Positions 8,564 through 17,701 of a DNA stretch of 64,000 nucleotides are shown piece by piece. The number at the start of each line of letters is the position of its first letter. Position 1 is the stretch's first letter. The notes beneath the pieces were generated by a model, which was not told where the DNA came from, did no database searches, and was given only the letters and a program-made list of their open reading frames with translations. This stretch comes from Caldilineaceae bacterium. Lineage in GTDB: Bacteria; Chloroflexota; Anaerolineae; Caldilineales; Caldilineaceae. Location of the stretch: assembly GCA_958295845.1 (NCBI GenBank), contig OY282376.1, positions 434,001 through 498,000 on the forward strand, read 5' to 3'. The position numbers were made by a program, and so were the translations under genes.

Positions 8564-10359
8564 TTGGAAAGGGCCTCGGTGATTTTCCTGATTCCTTCGG
8601 TTACATATGTAGGAAATTTTGCATGGTCAACTCTTCCCGCTAGACGCTGTGCTACCCCGCCCTTTCCAACCCGCCTTATTGTACGCATCAAGTAATCTGC
8701 CTCAGTTTCGTCCAAATCCTCGCCCTGCTCTACAAATCTCTGAATTTTATCTACCCTACCTTTAGGAGCGCGTAATTCTATCAAAGTATCGAGTATTTCT
8801 TGTCCATGGCCTCTGTCAACAAGGTCTACTTCCAATGTGCGCTTGCCGACGAATACACCGCTACCTTTAGTGACGTCCCGCAGCTCAGCCCAACACCCTT
8901 GCTTATGCATTTCCTCCAAGGTGACAGGATTATGATGGCCAACTGTCTCTGCCACAGAAATTGCTCGACTGAGCCCTCTGCTTCTCTTTTCTCCATTATT
9001 TGTTGTGTAGGGGTCTCCATCGGTGAGGATAACAAAAGGAATATTTAGACCCTGGGCTCCCAGTAACTTCGCATAAGGGACGAAGTTAGTCCCTAGGACG
9101 CTGCAAACAGTGATTCCATACTCGTCCAAAGCTCTGTTCATATTCTCCGCGACTGCCGGGATCAAGAAGAGCTCTGAAGTTCCCTCGACTAGAATTACAC
9201 CTCTGGCGAAAAGCATCTCCGCTCTAGTAGCATCCAAGTATCTTTGTAGGTCGGCGCTCTCCAGATCTGTGAGACCCGCTTGTAAGGTTGACTTAGCTAC
9301 TGATCCGATGCCCTGTTCATCACTTCTGAGCAATACAAGGCTTCTGAGAGGTGCCACACTTGCGATGTAGGGAGAATGGGTCGTTAAGAAAATCGGAGGA
9401 TCTCGATGAAGAAAGTCCCGAAATACCAAGCGCTGAAGATGGGGATGTAGATGAGACTCTGGTTCCTCAATTGCAAGAATCGTCTTGGCCCTTTCACCAG
9501 CAGTCTCTTTATGCTCCAACTCAATTGCAAGGAGCAAGAGATATAGGAGGTTATCTATTCCAAGACTCATTTCACCTACTGGCCGCTTATTGGGACCATC
9601 TCCGAACATTCGCAAGGCTCGAGTTAGCCTTTCCGGAGTAGTCGGTGCGAATCCCAGCGAAGGGTCGATTTCATGGACGCTACCGACCATCATAGAAAGG
9701 CGCGATTGGAATCCCTGGATCAACTGCTTGACATCGTTTTCATCCAAGAGTTCATTTGTAGCGGCGTCAATTCTTGAAGCGACTCGTCGGAGCGTTGCGT
9801 CCGGAATATTGAGATTTTCTACCAGTGGTCTTAGAGGGGACTGTCGCCAACTGGCAAGGTCCCTCTCAGCGTCTCTCAGCGCAGGAAGGACTTCCACAGG
9901 AATCCATCTCCGGACGCTGTGGTCCACCTTGTTCTTTTCGAGGCCACCGCCGAATATGTGGTACTCGTAGTCTCTGATTGAAATCTCCCTATCCCTTAGG
10001 AGACCGGATTTAGGCCTGAAGCGATACGTCAAGAGGGCGGTGTCTGGTGAAGGACCCAAGATACAGTGTTCCTGCAGAACTGCTAAAACGTTTCTGTCAT
10101 CCTGAAAATCCCTTAATTCGATTGAAATCTCAATAATTTCGCCACGTTTTGCGGGTTCGTTTAAGCCATCCCAGAAGTCTTCCTCTCGCAAATGTCTTGA
10201 AATATCAGAAAGTCGTGGATCCAAGATAAGTCTTAGGGCAAAGAGTAAGTTTGTCTTTCCAACATTATTTTCACCGACGACCACACACTTGGGGCCTAAC
10301 TCTACTTCAAGAAAGCGAAAGTTGCGGAAGTTCTTTATACAGATTCGAGACAGGTACAT
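8560..10359 (-). CDS. gajA: OLD-family ATPase/TOPRIM nuclease, Gabija GajA-type
   Basis: The protein has 599 residues. The N-terminal half is an ABC/SMC-like ATPase: ICIKNFRNFRFLEVELG, Walker A GENNVGKT (29-36), signature MSLGIDNLLYLL, Walker B ILAIEEPESHLHPHLQR and H-loop FLTTHSPYIASV. The C-terminal half has a TOPRIM domain: VILVEGTSELFLIPAVAE with its acidic residue, and FVILTDGDPYT with the DxD pair. In Gabija, GajA is a DNA-nicking endonuclease held in check by nucleotides and released during phage infection. Its length is close to known GajA (about 580). The pairing with a UvrD helicase on a 4-base overlap is the strongest evidence for the system. Confidence 0.87.
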   Translation of the reverse strand: MYLSRICIKNFRNFRFLEVELGPKCVVVGENNVGKTNLLFALRLILDPRLSDISRHLREEDFWDGLNEPAKRGEIIEISIELRDFQDDRNVLAVLQEHCILGPSPDTALLTYRFRPKSGLLRDREISIRDYEYHIFGGGLEKNKVDHSVRRWIPVEVLPALRDAERDLASWRQSPLRPLVENLNIPDATLRRVASRIDAATNELLDENDVKQLIQGFQSRLSMMVGSVHEIDPSLGFAPTTPERLTRALRMFGDGPNKRPVGEMSLGIDNLLYLLLLAIELEHKETAGERAKTILAIEEPESHLHPHLQRLVFRDFLHRDPPIFLTTHSPYIASVAPLRSLVLLRSDEQGIGSVAKSTLQAGLTDLESADLQRYLDATRAEMLFARGVILVEGTSELFLIPAVAENMNRALDEYGITVCSVLGTNFVPYAKLLGAQGLNIPFVILTDGDPYTTNNGEKRSRGLSRAISVAETVGHHNPVTLEEMHKQGCWAELRDVTKGSGVFVGKRTLEVDLVDRGHGQEILDTLIELRAPKGRVDKIQRFVEQGEDLDETEADYLMRTIRRVGKGGVAQRLAGRVDHAKFPTYVTEGIRKITEALSK

Positions 10360-10550
10360 GTGTAGTTCCTTGCAAGTGCATGGTGGTTGAAGCGCCCAAT
10401 TCTAAAGCAAGATCCGAACAAAATCAAGGGTAAGTATGTTTTGTGTCAGCAGGCGAGGCTCATGGCGTGGAGTACGATTAAGGATCATAGAGTTATGGTC
10501 TGGTTGGAGACAATTGCAGGATATCCACCTATAATATCGTCGCCCATCTC

Positions 10551-10800
10551 TTGCCGATATTTTGTGCATTCCAGCAAGACGCCCTCGTGCCTAAGCTGGG
10601 CAAGATGGAAAGAGTCTTCAAGCGCTATTCGCTCTGGGAAGAGAACGGTGTCTGGGCCGACACGTTCAAACAATTCACCCTGGACCCTGACATGGAAGCG
10701 ATCAAGCCCGACAGTACAACTGTGGGCGCCCCAAAATGCGTAGCAAGCGGGTCAAAAGAGGGGGCGCCAACAAGAACAGTGCCATGTACCACCGTCACGC
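10551..10800 (+). pseudogene. Decayed IS5-family (IS427-like) transposase fragment
   Basis: One frame encodes GKMERVFKRYSLWEENGVWA, then FKQFTLDPDMEAIKPDSTTV. This matches the IS427-group pattern of 'VFRRFxRWxxxGVWxxxFxxL' followed by 'DPDxExxxxDSTxVRAH'. The catalytic aspartate context (DST) survives, but the following HQHAAGAKKG segment is altered (APKCVASGSKEG), and neither the upstream start region nor the downstream DDE residues are present. The frame continues to 10865 without further match. It is a remnant rather than an active element, and it sits on the outer side of the Gabija pair. Confidence 0.7.
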
Positions 10801-11301
10801 CTATGTTGGCCGAAGACCAAGAATGCGAAGAGAGGTTAGTTTCTGCTAGCCACTGGCCACTGTAGCCTGCATCCTCTCCCCCTCATTCTCTATCGTAAGT
10901 TCGCTACAGTCTCTCGCGCCGCCCAGAAAGCGGCGATTCAACGCCACTGCGCAACTGTCCCTGCACCGCCAACCAAGCCGTCCCCCAACCCCCAAAACGC
11001 TCTTGACAGATAATGCTATTAACCTTATGATCTCCTCAGCAAGGCAACTGCTACTGTCTGCAGAACGTTCGGACCAGAGGCTGCCCGCGGGCTAACCCAG
11101 CACACCGCATCGGATTCCTCAGATAAACACAAGAACCTTCACACGATTGCAACCTCTGACCCCAGTGGACAGTGGAATGTGGCCAGAAACTGCTAACCTC
11201 TTGCCACGCAAGTTGGGACCATCTGCTCCGCCAGTGCAGAGGCCCGGCGACTCTAGCCGAGTAGAAGCCTTCACCTGTCAGGCATTCGCAGCAGATCGAC
11301 C
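10801..11301. other. Gene-free stretch upstream of the sugar transporter
   Basis: About 500 bases without a supported gene. It contains a short TAGCCACTGGCCACTG tract near 10847-10862 and presumably the promoter of the sugar ABC transporter, but no clear -10/-35 pair or operator could be fixed. Confidence 0.4.
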
Positions 11302-12318
11302 ATGCTCTTTTCTTCCTTTACACTAGCTTCCATACCAGGCAGATTGCGCGGCCGCGGCCGGCTCAATGCTCTCGGCAGCTTCCTGTTGCGAGAGCCGCAG
11401 GTCGTCCTCACCGTCGCCTTGATCGTGCTGATGGGTTTTCTGAACCCCCGCTTCCTCACAACCCGCAACCTCATAAACGTTCTCCGCCAGTCCTCGATCA
11501 ACGGCATCGTCACCGTCGGCGTCTGCTGGATGATGATCAGCGGCAGTTTCGACCTCTCCGTCGGCGCAATCGTGTCGCTGATCAGTGTGACCATGGTCGC
11601 CATGCTCGAAGGCGGCGTCGGCATCCTGACCACCTGCATCTTCGGCCTCGCAATCGGACTGGCAACCGGCATTTTCAACGGCTTTCTGGTCGGCAGGCTC
11701 AAAGCCAATCCCATGCTCACTACCCTCGGCACGATGACGATCTTCCAGGGGATCGCCCTCCTGAGCGCCGGCGGCTACTACTACCGAGTTCCTCGCAACA
11801 GCCCATTCCTTCTGATTGCCGATGGCTTCATAGGACCGTTCGCGGTCCCCACAATCATCTTCCTCGCCCTCGCCCTCGTCATGCACCTGGTACTGTCGGA
11901 AACGTCACTCGGCGCCAGGGTGTATGCGATCGGCGGCGATGAAGAAGCGGCCAAGCTGGCCGGCGTGCGTGTCCCCCTGTACCGCACGCTGATGTACATC
12001 GCCACCGGTCTCTGTTCCGCAGTCGCCGCCATGGTCGTCAGCGCCCGCGCCGGCTCCGGCCACTATTTCATCGGGCTCAACTACGAATTTCACGCCATCA
12101 CCGCCTCCGTCCTGGGCGGAAATTACATCTTCGGCGGCCGAGGCAGCGTTGCCAGAGGCGTTTGGGGCGCCATACTCGTCGCACTACTGAACAATTCGCT
12201 TACCATCCTCGGATTTGAGCCGGCAACACAGCTGGTCGTCCAGGGGATTGTCACCGCCGGCCTGGTCGCTATCCAGGTCATGGGCCGCGAACAGAAGACC
12301 GAAACCGCGCCCCAGTGA
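11302..12318 (+). CDS. Sugar ABC transporter permease (RbsC/BPD_transp_2 type)
   Basis: A 338-residue polytopic membrane protein with about 8-10 hydrophobic segments. It has the CUT2 permease features GFLNPRFLTTRNLINVLRQS near the N-terminus, SGSFDLSVGAIVSL, NGFLVGRLKANPMLTTLGTM, and the cytoplasmic coupling segment ETSLGARVYAIGGDEEAAKL with AGVRV after it. It would form half of the channel that imports a pentose, hexose or related small sugar. The next gene encodes a second, clearly different permease, so the channel is probably a heterodimer. No good ribosome binding site precedes ATG 11302; a TTG a little downstream is possible. Confidence 0.88.
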   Translation: MLFSSFTLASIPGRLRGRGRLNALGSFLLREPQVVLTVALIVLMGFLNPRFLTTRNLINVLRQSSINGIVTVGVCWMMISGSFDLSVGAIVSLISVTMVAMLEGGVGILTTCIFGLAIGLATGIFNGFLVGRLKANPMLTTLGTMTIFQGIALLSAGGYYYRVPRNSPFLLIADGFIGPFAVPTIIFLALALVMHLVLSETSLGARVYAIGGDEEAAKLAGVRVPLYRTLMYIATGLCSAVAAMVVSARAGSGHYFIGLNYEFHAITASVLGGNYIFGGRGSVARGVWGAILVALLNNSLTILGFEPATQLVVQGIVTAGLVAIQVMGREQKTETAPQ

Positions 12319-12413
12319 CCGGGGCCAACCTTATTGTAGCGAGTAACCGTTTGCCGCAGTTCAAGAACATCTGCCCTTACTGACGAATCTGCCGCGAACG
12401 CACGAGGTCTTAC

Positions 12414-13448
12414 ATGGCCGAAAATCCAACGCCGGAAGATCAATCCACAGTCGATTCCGGGCCGGTCGAAGAGCCGCCCCGGGGGCCCGCGGGTTGGCAG
12501 CCGGAAAGATGGGGGCAGCTCCTTCAGTGGCTCATCGAATATCGCGCCTTTGTCCTCCTCGGGCTCGCGCTCACCTACGCGGTTCTCTTCGTCCCCTTCT
12601 TCGCCACCGAACGCAACATCACCCAGATGACAACGCAGTTCTCGATCGACGGGATTATCTCGATCGGCCTGACCGTCCTCATGATCGCCTGGGGAATCGA
12701 CCTCGGCGTCGGCGCCACCCTGGCGCTGGCCGGCGTGGTCTTTGCCCTGTCCCAGGACCTGGGCGTTCCCACGGCAGCCCTGCTCGGCATTCTGGCCGGG
12801 GCCGGTGTCGGGATGGTCAACGGCTTTGTCGTGACCAAAATGAGGGTCAACTTCTTCATCGCCACGCTTTCCACCATGGTTGCGGTCAAGGGTCTGACAT
12901 TCATCATCTCCGACGAAACGACGATCTACGGCCATGCCGAGGGGTTTGGCTGGATGGGGTCGGCCAAGTTGGGGATCTTCGAGTTTCCTGCCCTCGCCTT
13001 CTTCGGCATCGGCATCATCACCCATCTGATCATGACGCAGACCAGCCTGGGCACCTACTGGTACGCCATCGGCGGCAACTCCGACGCATCGCACCGGGCC
13101 GGCCTCAGCGTGAACCTTATTTTCGCCCTTTCCTTCGTGGTGGCCGGCCTCTGCAGCGGGATCGCCGGCGTGCTGCTGGCATCCCGCGCCGTCAGCGCCA
13201 ATCCCGGCGTCGGCAGAGACACCGCACTCTTCGCGATTTCCGCCACCGTTATCGGCGGCACATCCCTTTTCGGAGGCGTGGGCAACGTCCTCGGCGCCGT
13301 TGCCGGCGTCATGTTCTTAGGTGTCGTCCGCAACTCGCTCAATCTTCTCGGCGTCAGCGCCTACTGGCAATGGGTCATCCAGGGCGTCATCCTGGTTTCC
13401 GTTGTCGTTTCAGATGTCTACATGAATCGCAGACGCCGAACGGCCTGA
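12414..13448 (+). CDS. Second sugar ABC transporter permease (RbsC type)
   Basis: A 344-residue permease paralogous to the one at 11302. The first ~35 residues are a hydrophilic leader (TPEDQSTVDSGPVEEPPRG), followed by hydrophobic segments and CUT2 motifs: TERNITQMTTQFSIDGIISI, GIDLGVGATLALAG, NGFVVTKMRVNFFIATLSTM, and the coupling segment QTSLGTYWYAIGGNSDASHR with AGLSV after it. The leader is unusual for the family. GAGG lies a few bases before ATG 12414. It is separated by 95 bases from permease 1 and by 182 bases from the binding-protein gene, whose expression may be set separately. Confidence 0.87.
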   Translation: MAENPTPEDQSTVDSGPVEEPPRGPAGWQPERWGQLLQWLIEYRAFVLLGLALTYAVLFVPFFATERNITQMTTQFSIDGIISIGLTVLMIAWGIDLGVGATLALAGVVFALSQDLGVPTAALLGILAGAGVGMVNGFVVTKMRVNFFIATLSTMVAVKGLTFIISDETTIYGHAEGFGWMGSAKLGIFEFPALAFFGIGIITHLIMTQTSLGTYWYAIGGNSDASHRAGLSVNLIFALSFVVAGLCSGIAGVLLASRAVSANPGVGRDTALFAISATVIGGTSLFGGVGNVLGAVAGVMFLGVVRNSLNLLGVSAYWQWVIQGVILVSVVVSDVYMNRRRRTA

Positions 13449-13630
13449 CCACTGAGGTCCGGGCTCATGCATCGCCCTGGAACGGGGCCGCGAAAGCTGC
13501 TGTCAGCCACCCGGCGAAAGGAGAGCCTACTGGGAACATGGAGAGCCGGTCTGGAAGGAGGAGTCCCTCCCGCGCACTGAATGTGGAGTCGAACCGCGGG
13601 AAAGTCTCATCAACACAAAGGAGAAGAGAG

Positions 13631-14635
13631 ATGAGCAAGCATTTCGGAGTCTGGATCGTCGTTCTGATACTCGCATTCGCGTTGACGGCCTGCGTAATGC
13701 CCGACGGGCAGGTGATGACGGCAGACGGAGCCGCGCCGGTGCAGACCGAAGCCGAAGACTGGCCTCTGGCGCAAGACCTGCGCATCTGCCACATCATTGA
13801 GCTCGGCCACCCCTACTCGACCGCCAAGGTCACGCTGGCCGAGAAGGAAGCCAACGTATTCGGCTTCACATATGATGTGTACGACACGCAGGGCGACATA
13901 CCCAACGAGATCCGCCTCATCGAGGACTGCATCACCAAGCAGTACGACGTGATCGCCCTGGTTCCCTATGACACCTCCGCGCTCAACGACGCCCTCCGCG
14001 AAGCGCAGGAAGCCGGCATCCCCGTGATCGCCGAAGGCGCCGATCTTGACGAAGAGGGCCTGGGCTACGTCAACACGATGATCGGCTCGTCCGGCTGGGC
14101 AGAGGGCGAGACCGCCGGCATGGCCGTATGCCAGGCCCTGGAAGACGGTCAGGGTTGGGTCATCATCGAGGGGGCCACCGGTCACGGCCTTGTGCCGCAG
14201 CGCTCCTCCGCCCGTGAATACGTCGCCGAGAACTGCCCCGGCAGAGAGCTCGTCGCCGTCGACACCGGCATGTGGAACCGCGAAGAAGCGCGCACCGTAA
14301 TGGAAAACTACCTGACCGCCTACCCCGACCAGATCCACATGGTCTACTGCCATAACGACGACATGTGCCTCGGCGCGGTCAGGGCTATCGCAGAGGCCGG
14401 TCTTGAAGACACCATCAAGGTGCTCGGCGTTGATGGCGGCGCCGCGGAAGTGTACGATGCCATTCGCGACGGCACCATGTGGGGCACCGTCCTCAACGAC
14501 GCCTCGTTCATCGCCGTCAAGATCATCCAGTCCGCCCGCGACCTCGCCGAGAATCGCCCGGTCATCTTCTGGCAGACTTCGCCCGCCGTCCTGATCACCA
14601 AGGACAACGTCGACAACTTCCCCGATCTGTGGTAA
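13631..14635 (+). CDS. Sugar ABC transporter substrate-binding lipoprotein
   Basis: A 334-residue periplasmic-binding-protein type 1 lipoprotein. The start at 13631 has AAGGAG 8-13 bases upstream. The signal peptide ends in the lipobox ALTAC, with Cys21 as lipidation site. The body shows the ribose-binding fold: LRICHIIELGHPYSTAKVTL, ECITKQYDVIALVPYDTSAL-like segment with DCITKQ, GIPVIAEGADLDEEG, VYCHNDDMCLGAVRAIAEAG and KVLGVDGGAAEVYDAI. The C-terminal segment WQTSPAVLITKDNVD matches xylose/ribose-type binders. The ligand is not predictable beyond a small sugar or sugar alcohol. The reading frame is open far upstream, but the lipoprotein signal fixes the start. Confidence 0.9.
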   Translation: MSKHFGVWIVVLILAFALTACVMPDGQVMTADGAAPVQTEAEDWPLAQDLRICHIIELGHPYSTAKVTLAEKEANVFGFTYDVYDTQGDIPNEIRLIEDCITKQYDVIALVPYDTSALNDALREAQEAGIPVIAEGADLDEEGLGYVNTMIGSSGWAEGETAGMAVCQALEDGQGWVIIEGATGHGLVPQRSSAREYVAENCPGRELVAVDTGMWNREEARTVMENYLTAYPDQIHMVYCHNDDMCLGAVRAIAEAGLEDTIKVLGVDGGAAEVYDAIRDGTMWGTVLNDASFIAVKIIQSARDLAENRPVIFWQTSPAVLITKDNVDNFPDLW

Positions 14636-14707
14636 TTGGCTGAACAAGGAGTGGGGGATGCCCTCGCTTCTCCCGCTCCTTTACGCACGCCTCTCAGGAG
14701 GAGGACC

Positions 14708-15499
14708 TTGGAAAGCAACTATATCGTCGAAATGAAGGCAATATCCAAGCGATTCGGCAGCGTCCAGGCCTTGAACCAGGTCGACCTGGAGTTGCGCGAA
14801 GGCGAGATACTTGGACTCGTGGGCGACAACGCCGCCGGCAAATCGACTTTGATGAAGATCCTCAGCGGCGCGCACGTCGCCGACAGCGGTCAGATCCTCA
14901 TTAATGGCGAAGAGGTCTCGATTCGCGATCCCCGCGACGCCCGCAGCTGCGGCATCGAAATGATCTACCAGGACCTGGCCCTCTGCAACAACCTCGACGT
15001 CGCTCGCAACATCTTCCTCGGCCGTGAATACACACGCGGCCTCCCCTTTCTCAGCATCCTCGACAAGAAAAAGATGTATGCCGAATCCGCCGCGTTGCTC
15101 GAAAGGTTGAAAATCAATATCAGCTCCCCCAGGCTCAAAGTCGAGAGGATGTCCGGCGGCCAGCGCCAGATGGTTGCCGCCGCCAAAGCGATCGCCTTCG
15201 ACGCCAAAATCCTCCTCATGGACGAGCCCACCGCCGCCCTCGGCGTCCGCGAAGCCAACACCCTGCTGCGCCTCATCAAGGACCTGCGCGACGGCGGTCA
15301 TTCCATCGTCCTCATCACCCAGCGCGTGCCCGACATCCTCGCCATCGGCGACCGCGTCATGGTCCTCAAAGGAGGCCGCAGGCAGGGCATCCTCAACGTC
15401 TCCGAAGTCGGCCTGGACGACGTAGTCGAGCTGATCGTCAGAGGCCGCGCCGGCGCCGAATCCGAAGAAGACGCCATGGAATACCTCTCATTCGGCTAG
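14708..15499 (+). CDS. Sugar ABC transporter ATP-binding protein, single domain
   Basis: A 263-residue ABC ATPase. TTG 14708 is the preferred start: AGGAGGAGG lies just upstream and the frame then gives MESNYIVEMKAISKRFGSV. Walker A is GDNAAGKST, the Q-loop region is IEMIYQDLALCNNLDVARNI, the signature is MSGGQRQMVAA and Walker B is ILLMDEPTAALGV. Ribose-type (RbsA) proteins have two tandem ATPase domains and about 500 residues; this one has a single domain, as in FrcA-type fructose systems, and so would work as a homodimer. It closes the transporter operon (permease, permease, binding protein, ATPase). Confidence 0.88.
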   Translation: MESNYIVEMKAISKRFGSVQALNQVDLELREGEILGLVGDNAAGKSTLMKILSGAHVADSGQILINGEEVSIRDPRDARSCGIEMIYQDLALCNNLDVARNIFLGREYTRGLPFLSILDKKKMYAESAALLERLKINISSPRLKVERMSGGQRQMVAAAKAIAFDAKILLMDEPTAALGVREANTLLRLIKDLRDGGHSIVLITQRVPDILAIGDRVMVLKGGRRQGILNVSEVGLDDVVELIVRGRAGAESEEDAMEYLSFG

Positions 15500-15597
15500 A
15501 AAAACGGGCTGCAAACCCTCCCCGCCCAATTCCCGACCCCGAATCAACTGAGCGAAGATGCCTCTCCCCTACAAACCAACCCGCAACTGATCGCCCC

Positions 15598-15620
15598 ACT
15601 CCACTGACCACTGCAGTTCC
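15598..15620 (+). repeat. Short dispersed repeat, ACTGACCACTGCAGTTCC
   Basis: Same unit as at 3493-3528. It stands at the left border of the TTCGTGG-type repeat block that follows. Confidence 0.7.
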
Positions 15621-15629
15621 ACGCCAGAA

Positions 15630-16115
15630 GGTCGCAACGTCACAACCTTTATCCACGAAGGTCCGCCAAGAACGGCAACTGCAGGAAAGGCAACTGCAGA
15701 ACGTCAAAACCTTTACTGCAAACTCTCTCTGTCCGCACAGCCAACAAAAGGCGCGGCCGCCCATTTTGTCCGTCCCAGTGTCCGTCCCAGTGCCCATCGG
15801 AGTGCCCTCTATAGCGGCCTTACCTGTTCTGCGAGGGCAAAAGGGTTGCTGCTGCCATTGCGGTCCACAACAGTCCAAAGCGGACAAAAGGTCTTGACGT
15901 TGACGTACCTGAAGTTGCCGTTGCCGTTCCTGAAGTTGTCGTTGCAGTTCTTCTTGATCCTTTGCGGCCCTTCGTTGCCAAAAGGTTTTGCCGTTGCCGT
16001 TCTCCGTGTCCTCCGTGGACAAAAGATGTTGCCGTTGCCGTCCCTGAAGTTGCCGTTGCAGTTCTTCATGATCCTTTGCGGCCCTTCGTGGCCAAGGGTG
16101 TTGCCATTGCCGGTC
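15630..16115. repeat. Dispersed intergenic repeat B, inverted arrangement
   Basis: Units built from GTTGCCGTTGCAGTTCTTC, CCTTCGTGGCCAAGGGTGTT and CCGTGTCCTCCGTGGACAAA. Near 15640-15720 they run in reverse orientation (AACGGCAACTGCAGGAAAGG). From about 15880 they run forward, so the block has inverted arms. Related blocks are at 33.78-34.12 kb and 38.05-38.53 kb. Reading frames through it give Cys/Asn/His-rich translations with no protein character. The gene-free region 15500-16205 is explained mainly by this block. Confidence 0.8.
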
Positions 16116-16205
16116 TCCGCGCGCCCAACGCCACCCACCCCCGCCGCAACGCCCGCCAGGAGCAGTTGCACTCCGACCTCATCGCGCTCCCCTACCCCGG
16201 GCGCC

Positions 16206-16436
16206 TCAACCCTCCCGGCTCAACCAGGCTGCCAGCCAAAGACCTGCCAAAATGAACGGCGCGATGTACAGGGCATCCAGCCACTCTTTTACAGTCCCGT
16301 CAGGCAGCCCGAGCAAATCCACGACCAAATCAGACGTAAGATGGTCGATAACAAACGCTGCCACCAGGACCATTATGCTGAACAAGCGATGCTTCATCTC
16401 ATTTCGCGTTCGAAACGGCCAATTTGACTTGCTCAT
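16206..16436 (-). CDS. Small membrane protein, unknown function
   Basis: The frame encodes 76 residues: a basic N-terminus (KSNWPFRTRNEMKHR), a hydrophobic helix (LFSIMVLVAAFVIDHL), a short polar loop (GLPDGTVKEWLDA) and a second helix (LYIAPFILAGLWLAAWL). This is a helical hairpin with both ends predicted inside. An AGGG lies close before the ATG at 16436. A second ATG at 16400 would give a shorter version with the same two helices. No family is recognised. It sits between repeat B and the broken secreted protein. Confidence 0.5.
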   Translation of the reverse strand: MSKSNWPFRTRNEMKHRLFSIMVLVAAFVIDHLTSDLVVDLLGLPDGTVKEWLDALYIAPFILAGLWLAAWLSREG

Positions 16437-16649
16437 ATCCCTGTCACCGTAAGAAACGTTGCGGCATACCTCTTCTTGCTATTGAACCATTCCTGGTCAA
16501 CTCAAGTTTGGGATGCCGAGAAAATTTGCAGAGAGGGTCATTCGTCTGAATTCAATAGATCGCACACCGAAACAGCAGTGCGACAGAGGAGGAAGAGAAT
16601 GGCAACAAGAGGGAGTCGCGCCATTCTCTCTCACCTCGCCTGCAGTACC

Positions 16650-17345
16650 TCACCAGCTGATATAGGTCACCGTGTGGCCCGGATCAAGCGTAAAGACATA
16701 GGGCTTGTTGGTGTCATACTCGTTGTCCGGATAGTAGGTGCTCACGCGCAGCAGCGTCTTGTCCCCTTCTTCAACATAGTCGATCACAACCGACTTGCCG
16801 GTCATGGGGTTGGTCCCCTCATAGCGTGTGATCCTGGGCGAATCGGGCAAGTAGGGGCCGGGCTGCGCACTGCCGTCCGCGCCGATGAACCAGTACTGCA
16901 GACCGTCTATGACAGAACAAATCTGGGCGGGCCTGGCCGCGTGCGTTATATGGCAGTCGATCCCCGTGTACACCGGCCCCGTACCGGAGGCGCCGCCGCC
17001 GCCGCCTGAACCCCCCGGAGGGTTGCCGCTCGGAGGAGGAGGAGGATTGCCGCTCGGAGGAGGAGGAGGGTTGCCGCTCGGAGGAGGAGGAGGATTGCCG
17101 CTCGGAGGAGGAGGAGGATTGCCGCCGGACCCGCCCGGAGGAGCAACGCTGGGTGGCGCAGGAATGTGCGTATCATGGCCGCCATTAGCGTGATCCGCAG
17201 CAGTTCAATGGCCGGGTGTAAGGGTGCCGTCCGGGAACTTGCAATAACCTTCACCCACGCTGGATGGGTGGGCCAACGCCGCCGCCGGCAGCGCCAGCGT
17301 CGCGATCAGAACTGCGAAAATGGCCAAAAATCGATACTTTGTCAT
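16650..17345 (-). pseudogene. Secreted proline-repeat protein interrupted by an in-frame TGA
   Basis: ATG 17345 has AAAGGAG about 8 bases upstream and a strong signal peptide (FLAIFAVLIATLALPAAALA). After 46 codons comes TGA (17207-17205). The same frame then stays open for 184 more codons: a linker (HANGGHDTHIPAPPSVAPPG), four copies of an 8-residue unit NPPPPPSG encoded by 24-base DNA repeats (about 17028-17126), and a C-terminal domain with CHITHAARPAQICSV and YWFIGADGSAQPGPYLPDSP. Both parts look protein-coding and belong together, so this is either a recent nonsense mutation or a read-through. The domain is not recognised. Confidence 0.6.
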
Positions 17346-17649
17346 CGTAGTGTCTCCTTTTCTTTCCCGCCTGCATAGATGAATCGGTTTGCGGGTTCAA
17401 ATAGGTGACGCTGCCCGCGCCGGACATGTTTCCTATTGCCATAATACTGACATGGGAAACAGTCATACTGACACACTAATGACATTCAAGCGCCAAATTA
17501 TGCGGTTTTCGTCATCGCCGATTGGGAATACGACTGCGGCGGCCGCCTTGCCGGCCTGGTCCGTCTCTCCTCAAACGAACAGGCTCGGAGCGACCCCCCT
17601 TTCTTTGGAAAGCAGAGAAGGCAACAACCGGATCGGCTGGCTGGGGAAA

Positions 17650-17673
17650 GAGGCGCCCGCGCGGGGTGCCTCC
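17650..17673 (-). terminator. Rho-independent-like terminator after the hybrid kinase
   Basis: On the minus strand a hairpin GAGGCACCCC-GCGC-GGGCGCCTC is followed by TTTCCCC. It lies about 30 bases past the stop of the hybrid kinase at 17702. The U-tract is short, so the call is moderate. Confidence 0.45.
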
Positions 17674-17701
17674 CCGAATGTGCCCTGCTGTATGCGTGAA
17701 G

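Noticed and set aside
12494..13630. N-terminal extension of the sugar-binding protein frame
   Set aside because: The frame is open upstream but overlaps the permease, and the lipoprotein signal peptide with AAGGAG fixes the start at 13631.
17205..17207. Selenocysteine codon in the secreted repeat protein
   Set aside because: No selenoprotein family resemblance and no convincing SECIS-like hairpin right after the TGA; a nonsense change or error is simpler.
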